This document shows, piece after piece, positions 44,210 to 53,772 of a stretch of 64,000 bases of DNA (position 1 is the stretch's first letter; each line of letters begins with the position of its first letter). Source of the DNA: Nitrospira sp. (GTDB lineage: Bacteria; Nitrospirota; Thermodesulfovibrionia; Thermodesulfovibrionales; Dissulfurispiraceae). A program made the position numbers and the translations under genes. The notes below the pieces were generated by a model. It was not told the origin of the DNA, did not search any database, and saw nothing but the letters and a program-made list of their open reading frames with translations. The stretch is taken from assembly GCA_002634385.1 (NCBI GenBank), contig NSJL01000010.1, positions 62,001 through 126,000 on the forward strand, written 5' to 3'.

Positions 44210-45655
44210 ATGTATTCGTTTTTGCAACGGGTAGGACATCGGGGAGGAGCATCAGGGAAAACAGTACTTGTCTTCCTTTGCATGCTCGTGTTTCTTTCGG
44301 GCTGTCTGGCGCAGCCCCCCCTCCTGAAGCCGGCCCTTGAGGAAGAGGGGGAGATTTTCGTGTACCTCCAGCCCTTTCCCCAGGGAGCCGAACGGCTCAG
44401 GTTTCGTATCGAAAGAGTATCTGCGGTAAGAGATGACGGGGCGGAATTCATTCTCCCCCTTGCGCTGTCCGATATCAGGGGAGGGCAGGTAAAAAGGCAG
44501 AAATTCTTTGCTGCCGGACTGTTGCCCCCCGGAACCTACACGGGGCTGTCGTGCACGATCAGGAGTGCAACGTTGGCGGGAGAGGAAGGAGAAACCGCCC
44601 TCCTCCTCCCGGAAGAGCCCGCACGGATCGATTTTCCGTTTTCCGTAGAGAAAAAGAAGGCGCTGCTCCTCGCTCTCTCCTTTGACTATTTCTCGTCCGT
44701 AAAGGACGGGTTCACTTTTCTCCCGGTGTTTTCCGCAGCGATACCCGGCAGGCCCATACCGAGCTATATAGGATACGTTTCGAACAGCGCTGCCAATACG
44801 ATTACTGTTTTCGACAAGAGAGCGGGGCAGGTGACAGGGATGATCGCTACAGGGAGAGGCCCCCGGGGGATCGCCTTTGACCCGCAGCTCAGAAAGGCGT
44901 ATGTCGCCCTTTCGGGGGAGGATGCGGTTGCTGTCATCGATATGGCGCTCCATGAGGTGATCACCCGTATACCCCTCACCGCAGGTGACACCCCCCAGGA
45001 GGTTGCCCTTACTCCTGACAGGAAGACTCTTCTGGTAGTGAATTCCGGGTCGAATACCCTGAGCATGGTGAGCACTTCCTCTCTCTTTGAGCAGCAAAGG
45101 ATCTCGGTGGGAAACCACCCCCGCTCGGTTCTGGTGGATGCAGCGGGGAAACGGGCATTCGTATTTAATGCCCTCTCGAACACTGTTTCCGTAGTGGATA
45201 TCCCCGGTAAAACGGTCATCGGCACTCTCACCACGGAGACAGGGCCGTTCAGGGGACAATTCAACCGGAAAGGGGACAGGCTCTATATCATCCATGAATG
45301 GTCGCCGTATCTGATAGTCGTCGACTCCTCCACCTTTCAGGTACTCAAAAGGGTATTCGTCGGAGTCGGGGTGAGCTTCATAAAAGTTGATACTCTCACC
45401 GATATGATTTACCTGTGCCGTACGCATGACGGTACTGTTGAGATTTACGATCCCTTCTCCCTCTTTCCCGGAGATCTTATCAGGATGGAAAGCGGTGTCG
45501 TTTTCTTTACTGTCGATGGCGAGGAAAATACCTTTTATCTGGCACTCCCCGATCAGAAAGTAGTGGTGGGATTGAATTCCATCAACAAGAAAGTGGTTTC
45601 CGTCATCGATGTGGGGGAAGATCCCTATTGGATAGCGGTCATGGGGGAAAGGTAG
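44210..45655 (+). CDS. YVTN/YncE-type beta-propeller lipoprotein
   Basis: A 481-residue protein. The N-terminus leads into LVFLSGC, a lipobox, so it is probably an outer-membrane lipoprotein. Residues 35-180 form a beta-rich domain with no clear family. From about 185 onward there are 40-residue propeller repeats of the YVTN type, such as YVSNSAANTITVFDKRAG, VVNSGSNTLSMVST and VFNALSNTVSVVDIPGK. Such propellers often scaffold or bind cytochromes. It is the first gene of a four-gene unit with the beta-barrel (10 bp downstream) and two lipoproteins. Confidence 0.8.
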   Translation: MYSFLQRVGHRGGASGKTVLVFLCMLVFLSGCLAQPPLLKPALEEEGEIFVYLQPFPQGAERLRFRIERVSAVRDDGAEFILPLALSDIRGGQVKRQKFFAAGLLPPGTYTGLSCTIRSATLAGEEGETALLLPEEPARIDFPFSVEKKKALLLALSFDYFSSVKDGFTFLPVFSAAIPGRPIPSYIGYVSNSAANTITVFDKRAGQVTGMIATGRGPRGIAFDPQLRKAYVALSGEDAVAVIDMALHEVITRIPLTAGDTPQEVALTPDRKTLLVVNSGSNTLSMVSTSSLFEQQRISVGNHPRSVLVDAAGKRAFVFNALSNTVSVVDIPGKTVIGTLTTETGPFRGQFNRKGDRLYIIHEWSPYLIVVDSSTFQVLKRVFVGVGVSFIKVDTLTDMIYLCRTHDGTVEIYDPFSLFPGDLIRMESGVVFFTVDGEENTFYLALPDQKVVVGLNSINKKVVSVIDVGEDPYWIAVMGER

Positions 45656-45665
45656 CAGAGAGAGG

Positions 45666-47852
45666 GTGAGGAGCATCAACGGAAGGTTCAAACAGACGTG
45701 CTTGAAGTATCTGCTCGCGTCGGCCGTAATCTGGGTGCTTCTTCTCCCGCGTGCGGCGGTGGCGGACGGAATCAACGGGATTGCAGAGCTGAGCTATACG
45801 CACCTGGTTACCAGGACGGAGGACTCTTCGGGCACCGCTACCCGGCAGAAAACCGATGATTTTTTCCAGAGATACAATATCTCGCTGACCAGAAGCATCT
45901 TCCCGCACCTCAGGATGAATGCGAGAGGAATCTTCGAGTCGGAGGTGGCGAAAAGCACGTCCGATACACAGGAGACGAAAACAACGCTTACAAAGATAAG
46001 TCCCTATATAGATTTCCTGCTGAGCACCCCCTTTTATACTGCGGATGTGGGGTATCACAGGACGGAGGAAAAGCAGAGTACCACCGGCTCGGCGCCGACC
46101 GTTGCGACGAGGGAGAGTTACAATGCGTCGCTGGGCCTCAGGCCGGAAGGACTTCCCACTCTCACCATGCTGCTTCTGAGATCCTATACATACAATGAAG
46201 ACCGCTCCACTCAAAATAACGTTACCGATAACATATTCCTGAGCTCCAAGTATTCTCTTTTCAAGGGTCTCGACCTCGCCTATCAGGCCATCTATAATGA
46301 CTCGAGGGACAAGGTGACGGGCCTGGAGACAACCAACCTCACACAAAACGGGAGGGCGACATACGCAACCCAGTTCCTCAGGAACAGGGTACTGCTCAGC
46401 ACCAACTACAACATTACGCAGCGACAGACAATAACCTCCAATACGGGGACGGGGGAAGTGCTGTTTCAGATCTTCCCTCTCGCTTCCCTTTCGGGAATCG
46501 ATACTCCTCCTGATACCCCCAGTGATGATACCCTGCTGCCTGCGATAAGCGGTATCAACATAGGCCTGACCCTGACCGGTGATACGAGGACCCGGAACGT
46601 CGGACTGGATCTCGGTGCCGAGACGGAAGTGAATACTTTGCATGTTTTTGTAAACCAGGATATCAGCACCATCGCCAGCCTGTTCTCATGGGAAGTATAC
46701 ATAAGCTCGGACACGACCGACAGGAAACACTGGACTCTCTGGCAAAGTGCCTCCTCGTTCCCCTTCTCTCTCTTCGACAGGCGATTCGCGATAACCTTTC
46801 CCACGGTGAGCACACGCTTTATAAAAGTGGTGACAAAACCTCTCACCCCTCCTGTCGTGGCGCCCGGAGTGTCCGATGTATATAACATCCTGGTAACCGA
46901 GCTTCAGGCGTTCATCAGCAAACCGGCCGATACGGTACGGGGAAAGACCGTCCAGATCTCCCAGACGTACGATATGAATGTCAGGGCGCGTCTTCTGGAC
47001 TCCCCCGCGGTCTTTTACGATTTTTATTACTGGTATACAAGGACGGATTTGCCTGCCGCCTCGCGTTATATCCTTTCCAACGGCCTTTCTGTCGATCATC
47101 GGTTCAACCGGTTTTTTTCGGGAGGTGCGAGGATTGCACGCGAAGACGGGAAAGAGTCCTCCGGCAGAAAGGTCGCCTATGTCTACAGCGCCCTGCTGAG
47201 GGCAGTCCCTATGAGGACATTGAACCATAGTCTTGTCTTCAGCGGACGGAATGAGGAAAAGGAGGAAGGAAAAAGCGACACGCACTCTCTCTTCCTCACT
47301 AACCTGATCGAGTTATACCCGGGAATCACTATCAACCTCTCGGGAGGGCTGAACTTCTCGACCTCGGAGACCGGGCAGAAGAGTGACAGCACGATAATGA
47401 ATGTAGGCGCACAGATTATCCCGCACAAGACGATGAATATTAATTTCAACTATTCTGATACCGTAACAAAACAATCGGGGGGAGGAGTGGAAGAGACCAC
47501 CACCTACACGAAGAAAGGCGATCTGAGTTTGTCCTATAATCCTTTCAAAGCCGTGTCCCTTTTCACCTCTCTTTCCATCATCTCGGAGAAAGACATGGAG
47601 GACAAGGTCATCCATAATTACGGGACGACGTGGGCACCCTTCCCGGACGGTGCCCTGCAGTTCAACTTTTTCTACAATGAATCCCTGAAGTCGGAAAACA
47701 ACGGGAAGGATACCTCGATCAGTCCCACTCTCCGCTGGAATATAAGTAAAAGTATCTTTCTGAATCTCTCGTACCAGATAGTGAAGAGCGAGTCCTCGAC
47801 ACAGATGTCGCGTTCAAGGAATTTCAATACGAATCTTAATGTGTTATTTTAA
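45666..47852 (+). CDS. large outer-membrane beta-barrel with discoidin-like insert
   Basis: A 728-residue protein with a signal peptide (cleavage near AAVA). Most of the sequence alternates polar and hydrophobic residues in strands of 9-11 residues, many ending in aromatic residues, and the last residue is Phe (NLNVLF), the signal for the BAM complex. Residues about 290-416 differ: the VGLDLGAETEV, WEVYISSDTTDRKHWTLWQ pattern resembles an F5/8 type C (discoidin) jelly-roll domain. So a barrel carries an inserted binding domain. The start is GTG 45666. With the YVTN lipoprotein and cytochromes nearby, a porin-cytochrome conduit is a reasonable hypothesis, not proven. Confidence 0.72.
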   Translation: MRSINGRFKQTCLKYLLASAVIWVLLLPRAAVADGINGIAELSYTHLVTRTEDSSGTATRQKTDDFFQRYNISLTRSIFPHLRMNARGIFESEVAKSTSDTQETKTTLTKISPYIDFLLSTPFYTADVGYHRTEEKQSTTGSAPTVATRESYNASLGLRPEGLPTLTMLLLRSYTYNEDRSTQNNVTDNIFLSSKYSLFKGLDLAYQAIYNDSRDKVTGLETTNLTQNGRATYATQFLRNRVLLSTNYNITQRQTITSNTGTGEVLFQIFPLASLSGIDTPPDTPSDDTLLPAISGINIGLTLTGDTRTRNVGLDLGAETEVNTLHVFVNQDISTIASLFSWEVYISSDTTDRKHWTLWQSASSFPFSLFDRRFAITFPTVSTRFIKVVTKPLTPPVVAPGVSDVYNILVTELQAFISKPADTVRGKTVQISQTYDMNVRARLLDSPAVFYDFYYWYTRTDLPAASRYILSNGLSVDHRFNRFFSGGARIAREDGKESSGRKVAYVYSALLRAVPMRTLNHSLVFSGRNEEKEEGKSDTHSLFLTNLIELYPGITINLSGGLNFSTSETGQKSDSTIMNVGAQIIPHKTMNINFNYSDTVTKQSGGGVEETTTYTKKGDLSLSYNPFKAVSLFTSLSIISEKDMEDKVIHNYGTTWAPFPDGALQFNFFYNESLKSENNGKDTSISPTLRWNISKSIFLNLSYQIVKSESSTQMSRSRNFNTNLNVLF

Positions 47853-47876
47853 AGTGACAGGAGGAGGCAGAGCACT

Positions 47877-48497
47877 ATGCCCGGCAAAAGACAAGAGAGC
47901 ACAGGGAAGGAGAGGGAGGGCAGGAAGAGAACTGCAGCAATGCGGTGGATTTTCCTCTTGTTGAATATTTTCATGCTCGCTGCCTGCACCGCCCATACCG
48001 ATAGCTACCGTGATACGAACATGGATTTCGGGGCGATACAGGCTGTCGCCGTCATGCCTTTTGCGAATCTGTCAAGGGACCAGATGGCGTCGGAGAGGGT
48101 GAGGGATGTCTTTATGCCCATGCTCCTCGCTACCGGGGGTGTGTATGTTATTCCTCCCGGTGAGGTTGCCCGGGGAATCACCCGTGCAGGCATTGTCAAT
48201 CCTGCGGCTCCTTCCATAGAGGATGTTCTGAAACTGGCGGGCATCATCAAGGCCAATGCGGTCATTACCGGCACTGTCCGGGAGTACGGGGAGATCCGGT
48301 CGGGAACGACTGCCGCCAATGTGATTTCCGTAAGTCTGCAGATGATCGAGACGCAGACAGGAAAGGTCGTATGGGCTGCTTCCACTACGAAAGGGGGTAT
48401 CCGGATGAAGGACCGCCTCCTCGGGGGAGGAGGCGAGCCGATGAACGATATCACGGAGAAAGCGGTGAATGAACTCCTCGATAAGCTTTTCAAGTAA
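47877..48497 (+). CDS. GNA1162/CsgG-like lipoprotein 1
   Basis: A 206-residue protein with a lipobox (FMLAAC) after a basic N-terminal tail and hydrophobic stretch. The mature part contains VAVMPFANLSRD and later IIKANAVITGTVREYGE and TGKVVWAAST, the pattern of the GNA1162/CsgG-like fold also seen in LpoB-type proteins. These form rings or bind peptidoglycan synthases or secretion pores at the outer membrane. GGAGGAGG precedes ATG 47877. The next gene overlaps by 29 bp, which indicates translational coupling. Its role in the locus may be assembly or export. Confidence 0.75.
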   Translation: MPGKRQESTGKEREGRKRTAAMRWIFLLLNIFMLAACTAHTDSYRDTNMDFGAIQAVAVMPFANLSRDQMASERVRDVFMPMLLATGGVYVIPPGEVARGITRAGIVNPAAPSIEDVLKLAGIIKANAVITGTVREYGEIRSGTTAANVISVSLQMIETQTGKVVWAASTTKGGIRMKDRLLGGGGEPMNDITEKAVNELLDKLFK

Positions 48498-49650
48498 AGT
48501 TTGCGCGTTTTTCTGCGCCGTTCTCTTTTTCCTTTCGGGGTGTACCACTCTGGAAGGAGACAAGGGCGCCCTGTATCAGCCGGCCGGGGGAATGCGCATT
48601 GCCGTGCTTCCCGTTGAGAATCTCACCGGAAAGGCGGCTCCTCTCAAGGAGATCAGAAAGGTGCTGATGGAAGAGTTGCGGGCACGGGGAATTCCTCTCC
48701 TTGACGAGACAGTTCTGGAAAACTTTCTGGCTCAGCGCCGGATACGCCATATGGGAGGACTCGACCCGATCGCTGCATCGGCGTTCGAACAGGAGGTCGG
48801 GGTTGATGCGGTCCTGGTCACTTCCCTGGAATGGTATGACGAATATGCTCCCCCGAAGATTTCGCTTTTCTCCCGCCTTATTTCCACAGGTGACAACCCG
48901 TCCGTCCTGTGGATGACGGGGCTTGGGGCGGCCGGCGATGCGCGGCAGGGGTTGCTCGGTCTCGGGTTGATCGAAGACCCTCAGCGCCTGCAGAGCCACG
49001 CCGTCCGGTCACTTGTCGTTTCCCTGGAGCGGTTTCTCGCCGGGGGAAAGGCACGTACCGGAAGGGATGGACGTGAAGACGCCCCTTCCCCCGCCGGGAA
49101 AGAGAACACAGGCGGGGAGAGGGCTGCCTATGGCACGGGACGGTTCCGTCCCAAGATATCCTATTATTCCCCCCTCCCCCGTTCGGGGAGAAAATACTCC
49201 ATTGCCGTCATTCCCTTCTCCAATGAGAGTGAGAGAAAAAATGCGGGAGAGATTATGATGCTGCATTTCGTGAGGCATCTGCGCTCGGTGAGGTCGTTCG
49301 AAGTTATTGAGCCGGGTGTTGTGCGCCAGAAATTGATCAACATGCGGGTGGTCATGACTGCCGGCTTGTCACTTGCGGATTCCGAGGTTATTTTCGATCT
49401 CCTCGGTGCCGATCTGATCCTTGCCGGAAAATGTACAGAATACCAGGATTATGCCGGATCGTCCGGGGCACCCCGGGTAAAGTATTCCGTCCTCCTCATC
49501 GAGAAGCAGAGTCTGAAAACGATCGGTGCCTTTCACAGCTACAACGACGGGGACGAGGGCGTCTTCCTGTTTGACTGGAAGAAGGTGCGGACTGCTCATG
49601 AACTGGCCTCCGGAATGGCCGGTGCGACCGTGGAAGGCCTGTCGAGATGA
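48469..49650 (+). CDS. two-domain GNA1162/CsgG-like lipoprotein 2
   Basis: A 393-residue protein with lipobox FLSGC near residue 24. Two copies of the same fold are visible: IAVLPVENLTGK with later VDAVLVTSLEWY (about residues 43-190), and IAVIPFSNESERK with ADLILAGKCTEY (about 240-390). A linker rich in Gly and charged residues lies between. This doubled arrangement resembles a tandem version of the preceding gene, probably from duplication and fusion. It ends the four-gene unit; a non-coding regulatory region follows. Confidence 0.72.
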   Translation: MNSSISFSSKVCAFFCAVLFFLSGCTTLEGDKGALYQPAGGMRIAVLPVENLTGKAAPLKEIRKVLMEELRARGIPLLDETVLENFLAQRRIRHMGGLDPIAASAFEQEVGVDAVLVTSLEWYDEYAPPKISLFSRLISTGDNPSVLWMTGLGAAGDARQGLLGLGLIEDPQRLQSHAVRSLVVSLERFLAGGKARTGRDGREDAPSPAGKENTGGERAAYGTGRFRPKISYYSPLPRSGRKYSIAVIPFSNESERKNAGEIMMLHFVRHLRSVRSFEVIEPGVVRQKLINMRVVMTAGLSLADSEVIFDLLGADLILAGKCTEYQDYAGSSGAPRVKYSVLLIEKQSLKTIGAFHSYNDGDEGVFLFDWKKVRTAHELASGMAGATVEGLSR

Positions 49651-49775
49651 GGAGGAAACAAGAGCGCTCTTTGCCCACGGGCATTTCTCCTTTGTCCTCT
49701 CCTCGTTAAAGCATAGTTCCCTCTGTCGGAAGGACACCCCTTCTTCTTTCTGAATATTACCTCCCACCTCACAGG

Positions 49776-49840
49776 AATGGCGAAATAGCAAAAAAGGCTG
49801 CGGTAAACGGGAAAAGTCCCAGGGAAAAATGGCGATTTGG
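49776..49840. promoter_or_regulatory. candidate enhancer block with AATGGCGAAAT, CGGGAAAAGTCCCA and AAAATGGCGATTT
   Basis: The first two elements are the same as at 34153-34192 in reverse orientation. A second TGGCGA copy follows at 49827-49840. They lie about 80-140 bp before a sigma-54 promoter, an expected position for an NtrC-type activator. Confidence 0.55.
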
Positions 49841-49916
49841 CCAAATACCGTATTCTGAAAGAGAAACAGAGACGTATAACATTCTGGATGTTTTGTGTTT
49901 TGGATCTTCGAGCCCG

Positions 49917-49934
49917 TTGGCATAGTAGTTGCAT
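49917..49934 (+). promoter_or_regulatory. sigma-54 promoter of the PPIase-cytochrome operon
   Basis: GTTGGCATAGTAGTTGCAT keeps TGGC and TTGCA with GG (49919-49920) and GC (49931-49932) ten bases apart. Transcription should start near 49944, about 55 bp before the PPIase ATG. Confidence 0.75.
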
Positions 49935-49998
49935 ATTTGTGGATGGCCTTGTGCTTCAGCATTGCATGATGCCTACTTTGCCTTGTGACGGAGGAAGA

Positions 49999-51753
49999 AT
50001 GAACCAGATCCGTTTTGTACTGAGAGGTATCCTGCTTCTTTTTCTGCTTGTGACTGTTCCTGCTGAAGCATTCGACAAGAATACCCCTCTTCATCCCGGG
50101 GGGAGTGGGCAAAAGGAGGGGGAAACTGCCCTGCCCGATACAGCCCTGATTACATTGAAAGCTTCCCTCCATTCCCCTCTCTTCGCTGAATTCCCCATGG
50201 CAACGGTCAATGGTGAACCCATCAGGCTGAAGGATCTTGCCGAGGTGCTCGCATCCTCCCATGAGGAGAGGGCGGAGAAAGGACATGCGGCCAAAATTGA
50301 CTACTCCGAACTTCTGAAGCGTCTGGTGAACATAAAGCTTATCCTGCAGGAAGCATCGCGTATGGGGTTCGACGAATTGCCTGAAGTAAAGGAAATGGTG
50401 GACGTCTATTCCAAAAAGGCCCTTCGGGAGCAGTTGCTCGCGACCCGGTTGAAGAGCCTGGAGCCGGACAAGGATGAGGTGGAAAAGGTATACAGGGAAA
50501 TGGTAAAGGAGTGGAAGATCCGTTCCGTGCTCTTCGAGGAGGAAGAGGATGCGCAGAGGATGGCTGAGACGATCAAGGCGGGAAAGAGCTTCGAAGAGAT
50601 GGTCGATGCCGTACTGGCGGACAAGACGGCGAAGGGAGGGGAGCAGGGGGCGTTTGTGAAGCCGAAGGACCTCCTGCCCCAGATTGCGGAAGCGGCGGAA
50701 AAGATGGAACCCGGCGCCGTGAGCCCTGTGATAAAAATCGAAACGGGAAAGGGACTGTGGGGCTATACCCTCTTCAAACTCCTGGAAACCGGATATCCCG
50801 AGGATCCTGAAGCACGGGAAGGAGCTTACCAGGAGGTCCTTGGCCGCAAAAAGACGAAGGTGCTGAAGGAGTATGCAAATTCGCTGTTCAAGAAGAACGC
50901 GAAGGTGAACTGGAAGCTTCTTTCGGGGCTGAATTACGAAGCAAAAAGTGTCGCCGTTCAGAAGCTCTCAAAGGACAAGAGGACGGTTGCGACGATAAAG
51001 GGCGGGAAGCCGATTACGGTAGGGGAATTGACGGAGGCCCTTACGAAAAATTTCTATCATGGAGTGAAACTGGCTGTCGAGGGGAAAAGGGTGAATGAGA
51101 TAAAGGTTCCGACCCTCGAGGCCCTGCTGGAAAAAAGGCTCTTCATGAGGGAGGCCCTCAGGGAGGGCATCGATAAAACCGGGGAGTACAAAAGGGCGGT
51201 CAGGGAATACAGGGATTCGGTCATCTTCGGGCTGTTCGTGCAAAAGGTGGTGCTTCCCGATATAAAGGTGAATGATGAAGAGATCGAGAAATATTACCGG
51301 GAGAATATAAAGGAATTTTCCTCCCCCGCGATGCTGAAAATAAGAGGGCTCTCGTTTGTAAAGAGGGAGTACGCGGAGAGTGCCATTGAAAAACTGAGAA
51401 AGGGTACGGATTTCGGCTGGCTCATGTCCAATGCGGAGGGGCAGGCGGAGAAGGATGCAGGGGACCTCCTCTCCTTCGATGGGAGGCTCCTTACGGTGAG
51501 CAGCCTGCCTGATGCGGTGCGCAAGTCCGTTGAAGGGGTACAGCCGGGAGAGGTAAGACTGCATGAAAGCAATGAGGGGCACGCGTATGCACTTTTAGTC
51601 CAGCAGGTTGTTCCTCCGAAGCCGGAACCTCTCGCGGCAGTGAGAAGCAGTATTTATAAAAAGCTCTTTGATGAAAAGCTCAAAGGGGTCATGGAGGAGT
51701 GGGCGGAAAAGCTGCTGAAGTCCTCTGTCGTGAAAAGATATTTTGTGCAATAA
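49999..51753 (+). CDS. secreted parvulin/SurA-like peptidyl-prolyl isomerase
   Basis: A 584-residue exported chaperone. A signal peptide ends near PAEA. The sequence contains two SurA-type N-terminal helical regions (about residues 70-150 and 320-420) and rotamase-like segments (KIRSVLFEEEEDAQRMAE and MLKIRGLSFVKREYAESAIEKL), so it looks like a tandem parvulin-type protein. GGAGGAA precedes ATG 49999. It leads the operon with two multihaem cytochromes and an NHL protein, and may help fold or secrete them, as parvulins are often found in cytochrome-nanowire gene clusters. Catalytic activity is not certain. Confidence 0.78.
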   Translation: MNQIRFVLRGILLLFLLVTVPAEAFDKNTPLHPGGSGQKEGETALPDTALITLKASLHSPLFAEFPMATVNGEPIRLKDLAEVLASSHEERAEKGHAAKIDYSELLKRLVNIKLILQEASRMGFDELPEVKEMVDVYSKKALREQLLATRLKSLEPDKDEVEKVYREMVKEWKIRSVLFEEEEDAQRMAETIKAGKSFEEMVDAVLADKTAKGGEQGAFVKPKDLLPQIAEAAEKMEPGAVSPVIKIETGKGLWGYTLFKLLETGYPEDPEAREGAYQEVLGRKKTKVLKEYANSLFKKNAKVNWKLLSGLNYEAKSVAVQKLSKDKRTVATIKGGKPITVGELTEALTKNFYHGVKLAVEGKRVNEIKVPTLEALLEKRLFMREALREGIDKTGEYKRAVREYRDSVIFGLFVQKVVLPDIKVNDEEIEKYYRENIKEFSSPAMLKIRGLSFVKREYAESAIEKLRKGTDFGWLMSNAEGQAEKDAGDLLSFDGRLLTVSSLPDAVRKSVEGVQPGEVRLHESNEGHAYALLVQQVVPPKPEPLAAVRSSIYKKLFDEKLKGVMEEWAEKLLKSSVVKRYFVQ

Positions 51754-51784
51754 GGATGCGGAAGCGAACACACGGGGAGAAGAC

Positions 51785-53761
51785 ATGAGAAGCGTACGGA
51801 ATAAACGAAGGGGTATCCAGATGGGAGCGGTCCTGCTGCTGTGCGGACTGCTGTTCTACGCCATGATCGAAGTCGCTCTGGCGGAGAGAAAGTTTGCCCG
51901 GAAAGAGTGCCTGGACTGCCATGTGAAATTCACCGAAAAGTATTTGGGAATGAAGACAGTGCATACCGTGGTGAAGGAAAGAAAGTGCGAGGAGTGTCAT
52001 ATACGTCACGGCATTGTTCCGAAGCTGATCCTGAAGAAGGATGGTAATGAAATCTGCTACACCTGCCATAACAAGGAAAAGGTCGGCATGGGCAAGGCGA
52101 AGATGCATACCGCTCTGAAATCGGGTAAGTGCACCGCCTGCCACAATCCCCATGCATCGCAGTCGAGTCATCTCCTGAGCGCCGAGGGCAGTGCCGTCTG
52201 TTATCAGTGTCATAAAAAAGAGGGCTTCGAAAAGAAAACGGTCCATGCCGTTATGAAGAAGGAGGGGTGCAGGACATGCCACCTCTCTCACTCGTCCGCT
52301 GAAAGCAATCTCCTCACAAAACCCGAGGCATCCCTCTGTCTCTCCTGCCACGATAAGGGGAATGCCTCTTTTAAAAAGGCCCATGGCGAGTACCCGGTGG
52401 AAACGAAACCATGCACTGTCTGTCATAATCCCCATTCTTCAGAGCAGGCGAAGCTCCTCAAAGGAAGTGTGCATAGTCCCGTTGCATCGGCAGGGTGCGA
52501 AATGTGCCATGCCCCCGCTTCCTCAAAGAAGCCCTTCGATACCGTACGGAAGGGGGGAGAGCTCTGCTCCGCATGCCATGATAGCACAGCGCTGAAAGGC
52601 GGGGGGACCGTCGAGCACGGTCCTTTTACCGGGGGAATGTGCCTTTCCTGCCATAATCCCCATACGTCTGAGAACCGCAGGCTGCTCGTACGGGAGGGGA
52701 ATCAACTCTGCCAGGGATGCCACAGCGACAAAGCGGAAAAAGTGGTGGTCTCCCATGGTGCGGTTACAAAGGGAAAGGGCTGCAGTTCCTGTCATGCCCC
52801 CCATGCCGCCAAAAATCCTCAGCTTCTGCTGAAGAAGGACGGGGAGCTCTGTTACACCTGTCATGCAGCACTGAAAGAGAATCTGAAGAGCAAGCACACG
52901 CATGTCCCTTTTGCGCAGCAGATGTGCAGTTCCTGCCATAACGCTCACGGCTCAAATTACGGGGGCATGTTGCGGGAAAGAATGGACAAAGTCTGCTTCA
53001 AGTGCCATGCCGACGCGGAGACACGGTTTGCGAAAGCGCATACCCACAAGCCGGTGAAGGATGCCCTCTGTACGGTATGCCACAACGTGCACGCAACGGA
53101 GAAGGGGAGACTGCTCAAAGAAGAAGGGGCGAAACTGTGCGCCCGGTGTCATGGAAACCTCATGAAGGAAGTCGCGGGAGGAGTCAACCATGTCCCCTTC
53201 AAGGAGGGGATGTGTCTCACCTGTCATGATGCCCATGGAAGCAGTTTCACCGGGATGACCACAGAGAAACAGAATAAACTGTGTCTGTCCTGCCATTCGG
53301 CTGTCGGCAAGGGAGTAAGCAGCGGAAAAAGCAGCCACCAGCCCGTCGTCGCGGGAGAGTGCTCGAAATGCCACAGCCCGCACCAATCGAAAATGGGTAA
53401 GCTGCTGCTGGCCGAAGGGGCCGATTTATGCCTGAGCTGCCATAAGGACCTCAAGACAAAGATGGAAAAGGAGAAGGCGCATCCGCCCGCCGCCCGTGAT
53501 TGCCTGCGGTGTCATCAGCCTCATTTTTCTGCGGAGGCTTTTCTGCAGGGCAAGCCCCAGAAGGAATTGTGCAGTGAGTGCCACGACCTGAAAGGAGCGG
53601 CTTTCAGTAAATCCCACGTCGCGATTGATCCTGCATCGATGGAGTGCATGAATTGCCATACTCCTCATGCCTCGAAAGATCCCAAGCTGTTCAAGGAAAC
53701 CCTCCATCCTCCCTTTGCGGCACAATCGTGCGGGGATTGCCACGTGGTGGAAAAGAGATGA
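51785..53761 (+). CDS. 26-haem secreted c-type cytochrome
   Basis: A 658-residue exported protein with a signal anchor or peptide (GAVLLLCGLLFYAMIEVALA). I count 26 CxxCH motifs, mostly in doubled-CxxCH repeats with a recurring PHAS/SHSS type segment after every second motif (for example CTACHNPHAS, CRTCHLSHSS). That is one haem per about 25 residues, dense enough for a wire-like chain. It lies 31 bp after the PPIase gene and 11 bp before the 16-haem gene. Surface or extracellular electron transfer is the likely role, inferred from haem density and context. Confidence 0.9.
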   Translation: MRSVRNKRRGIQMGAVLLLCGLLFYAMIEVALAERKFARKECLDCHVKFTEKYLGMKTVHTVVKERKCEECHIRHGIVPKLILKKDGNEICYTCHNKEKVGMGKAKMHTALKSGKCTACHNPHASQSSHLLSAEGSAVCYQCHKKEGFEKKTVHAVMKKEGCRTCHLSHSSAESNLLTKPEASLCLSCHDKGNASFKKAHGEYPVETKPCTVCHNPHSSEQAKLLKGSVHSPVASAGCEMCHAPASSKKPFDTVRKGGELCSACHDSTALKGGGTVEHGPFTGGMCLSCHNPHTSENRRLLVREGNQLCQGCHSDKAEKVVVSHGAVTKGKGCSSCHAPHAAKNPQLLLKKDGELCYTCHAALKENLKSKHTHVPFAQQMCSSCHNAHGSNYGGMLRERMDKVCFKCHADAETRFAKAHTHKPVKDALCTVCHNVHATEKGRLLKEEGAKLCARCHGNLMKEVAGGVNHVPFKEGMCLTCHDAHGSSFTGMTTEKQNKLCLSCHSAVGKGVSSGKSSHQPVVAGECSKCHSPHQSKMGKLLLAEGADLCLSCHKDLKTKMEKEKAHPPAARDCLRCHQPHFSAEAFLQGKPQKELCSECHDLKGAAFSKSHVAIDPASMECMNCHTPHASKDPKLFKETLHPPFAAQSCGDCHVVEKR

Positions 53762-53772
53762 AAGGAGACGAC

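Larger units (their letters stand above)
49651..49998. other. 348-bp regulatory region upstream of the PPIase-cytochrome operon
   Basis: No gene is supported. It contains the motif block at 49776-49840 and a sigma-54 promoter at 49917-49934. An open frame runs through part of it but does not match the downstream protein. Confidence 0.55.

Noticed and set aside
49837..49998. N-terminal extension of the PPIase frame
   Set aside because: It runs through the sigma-54 promoter, and the signal peptide starts at ATG 49999.
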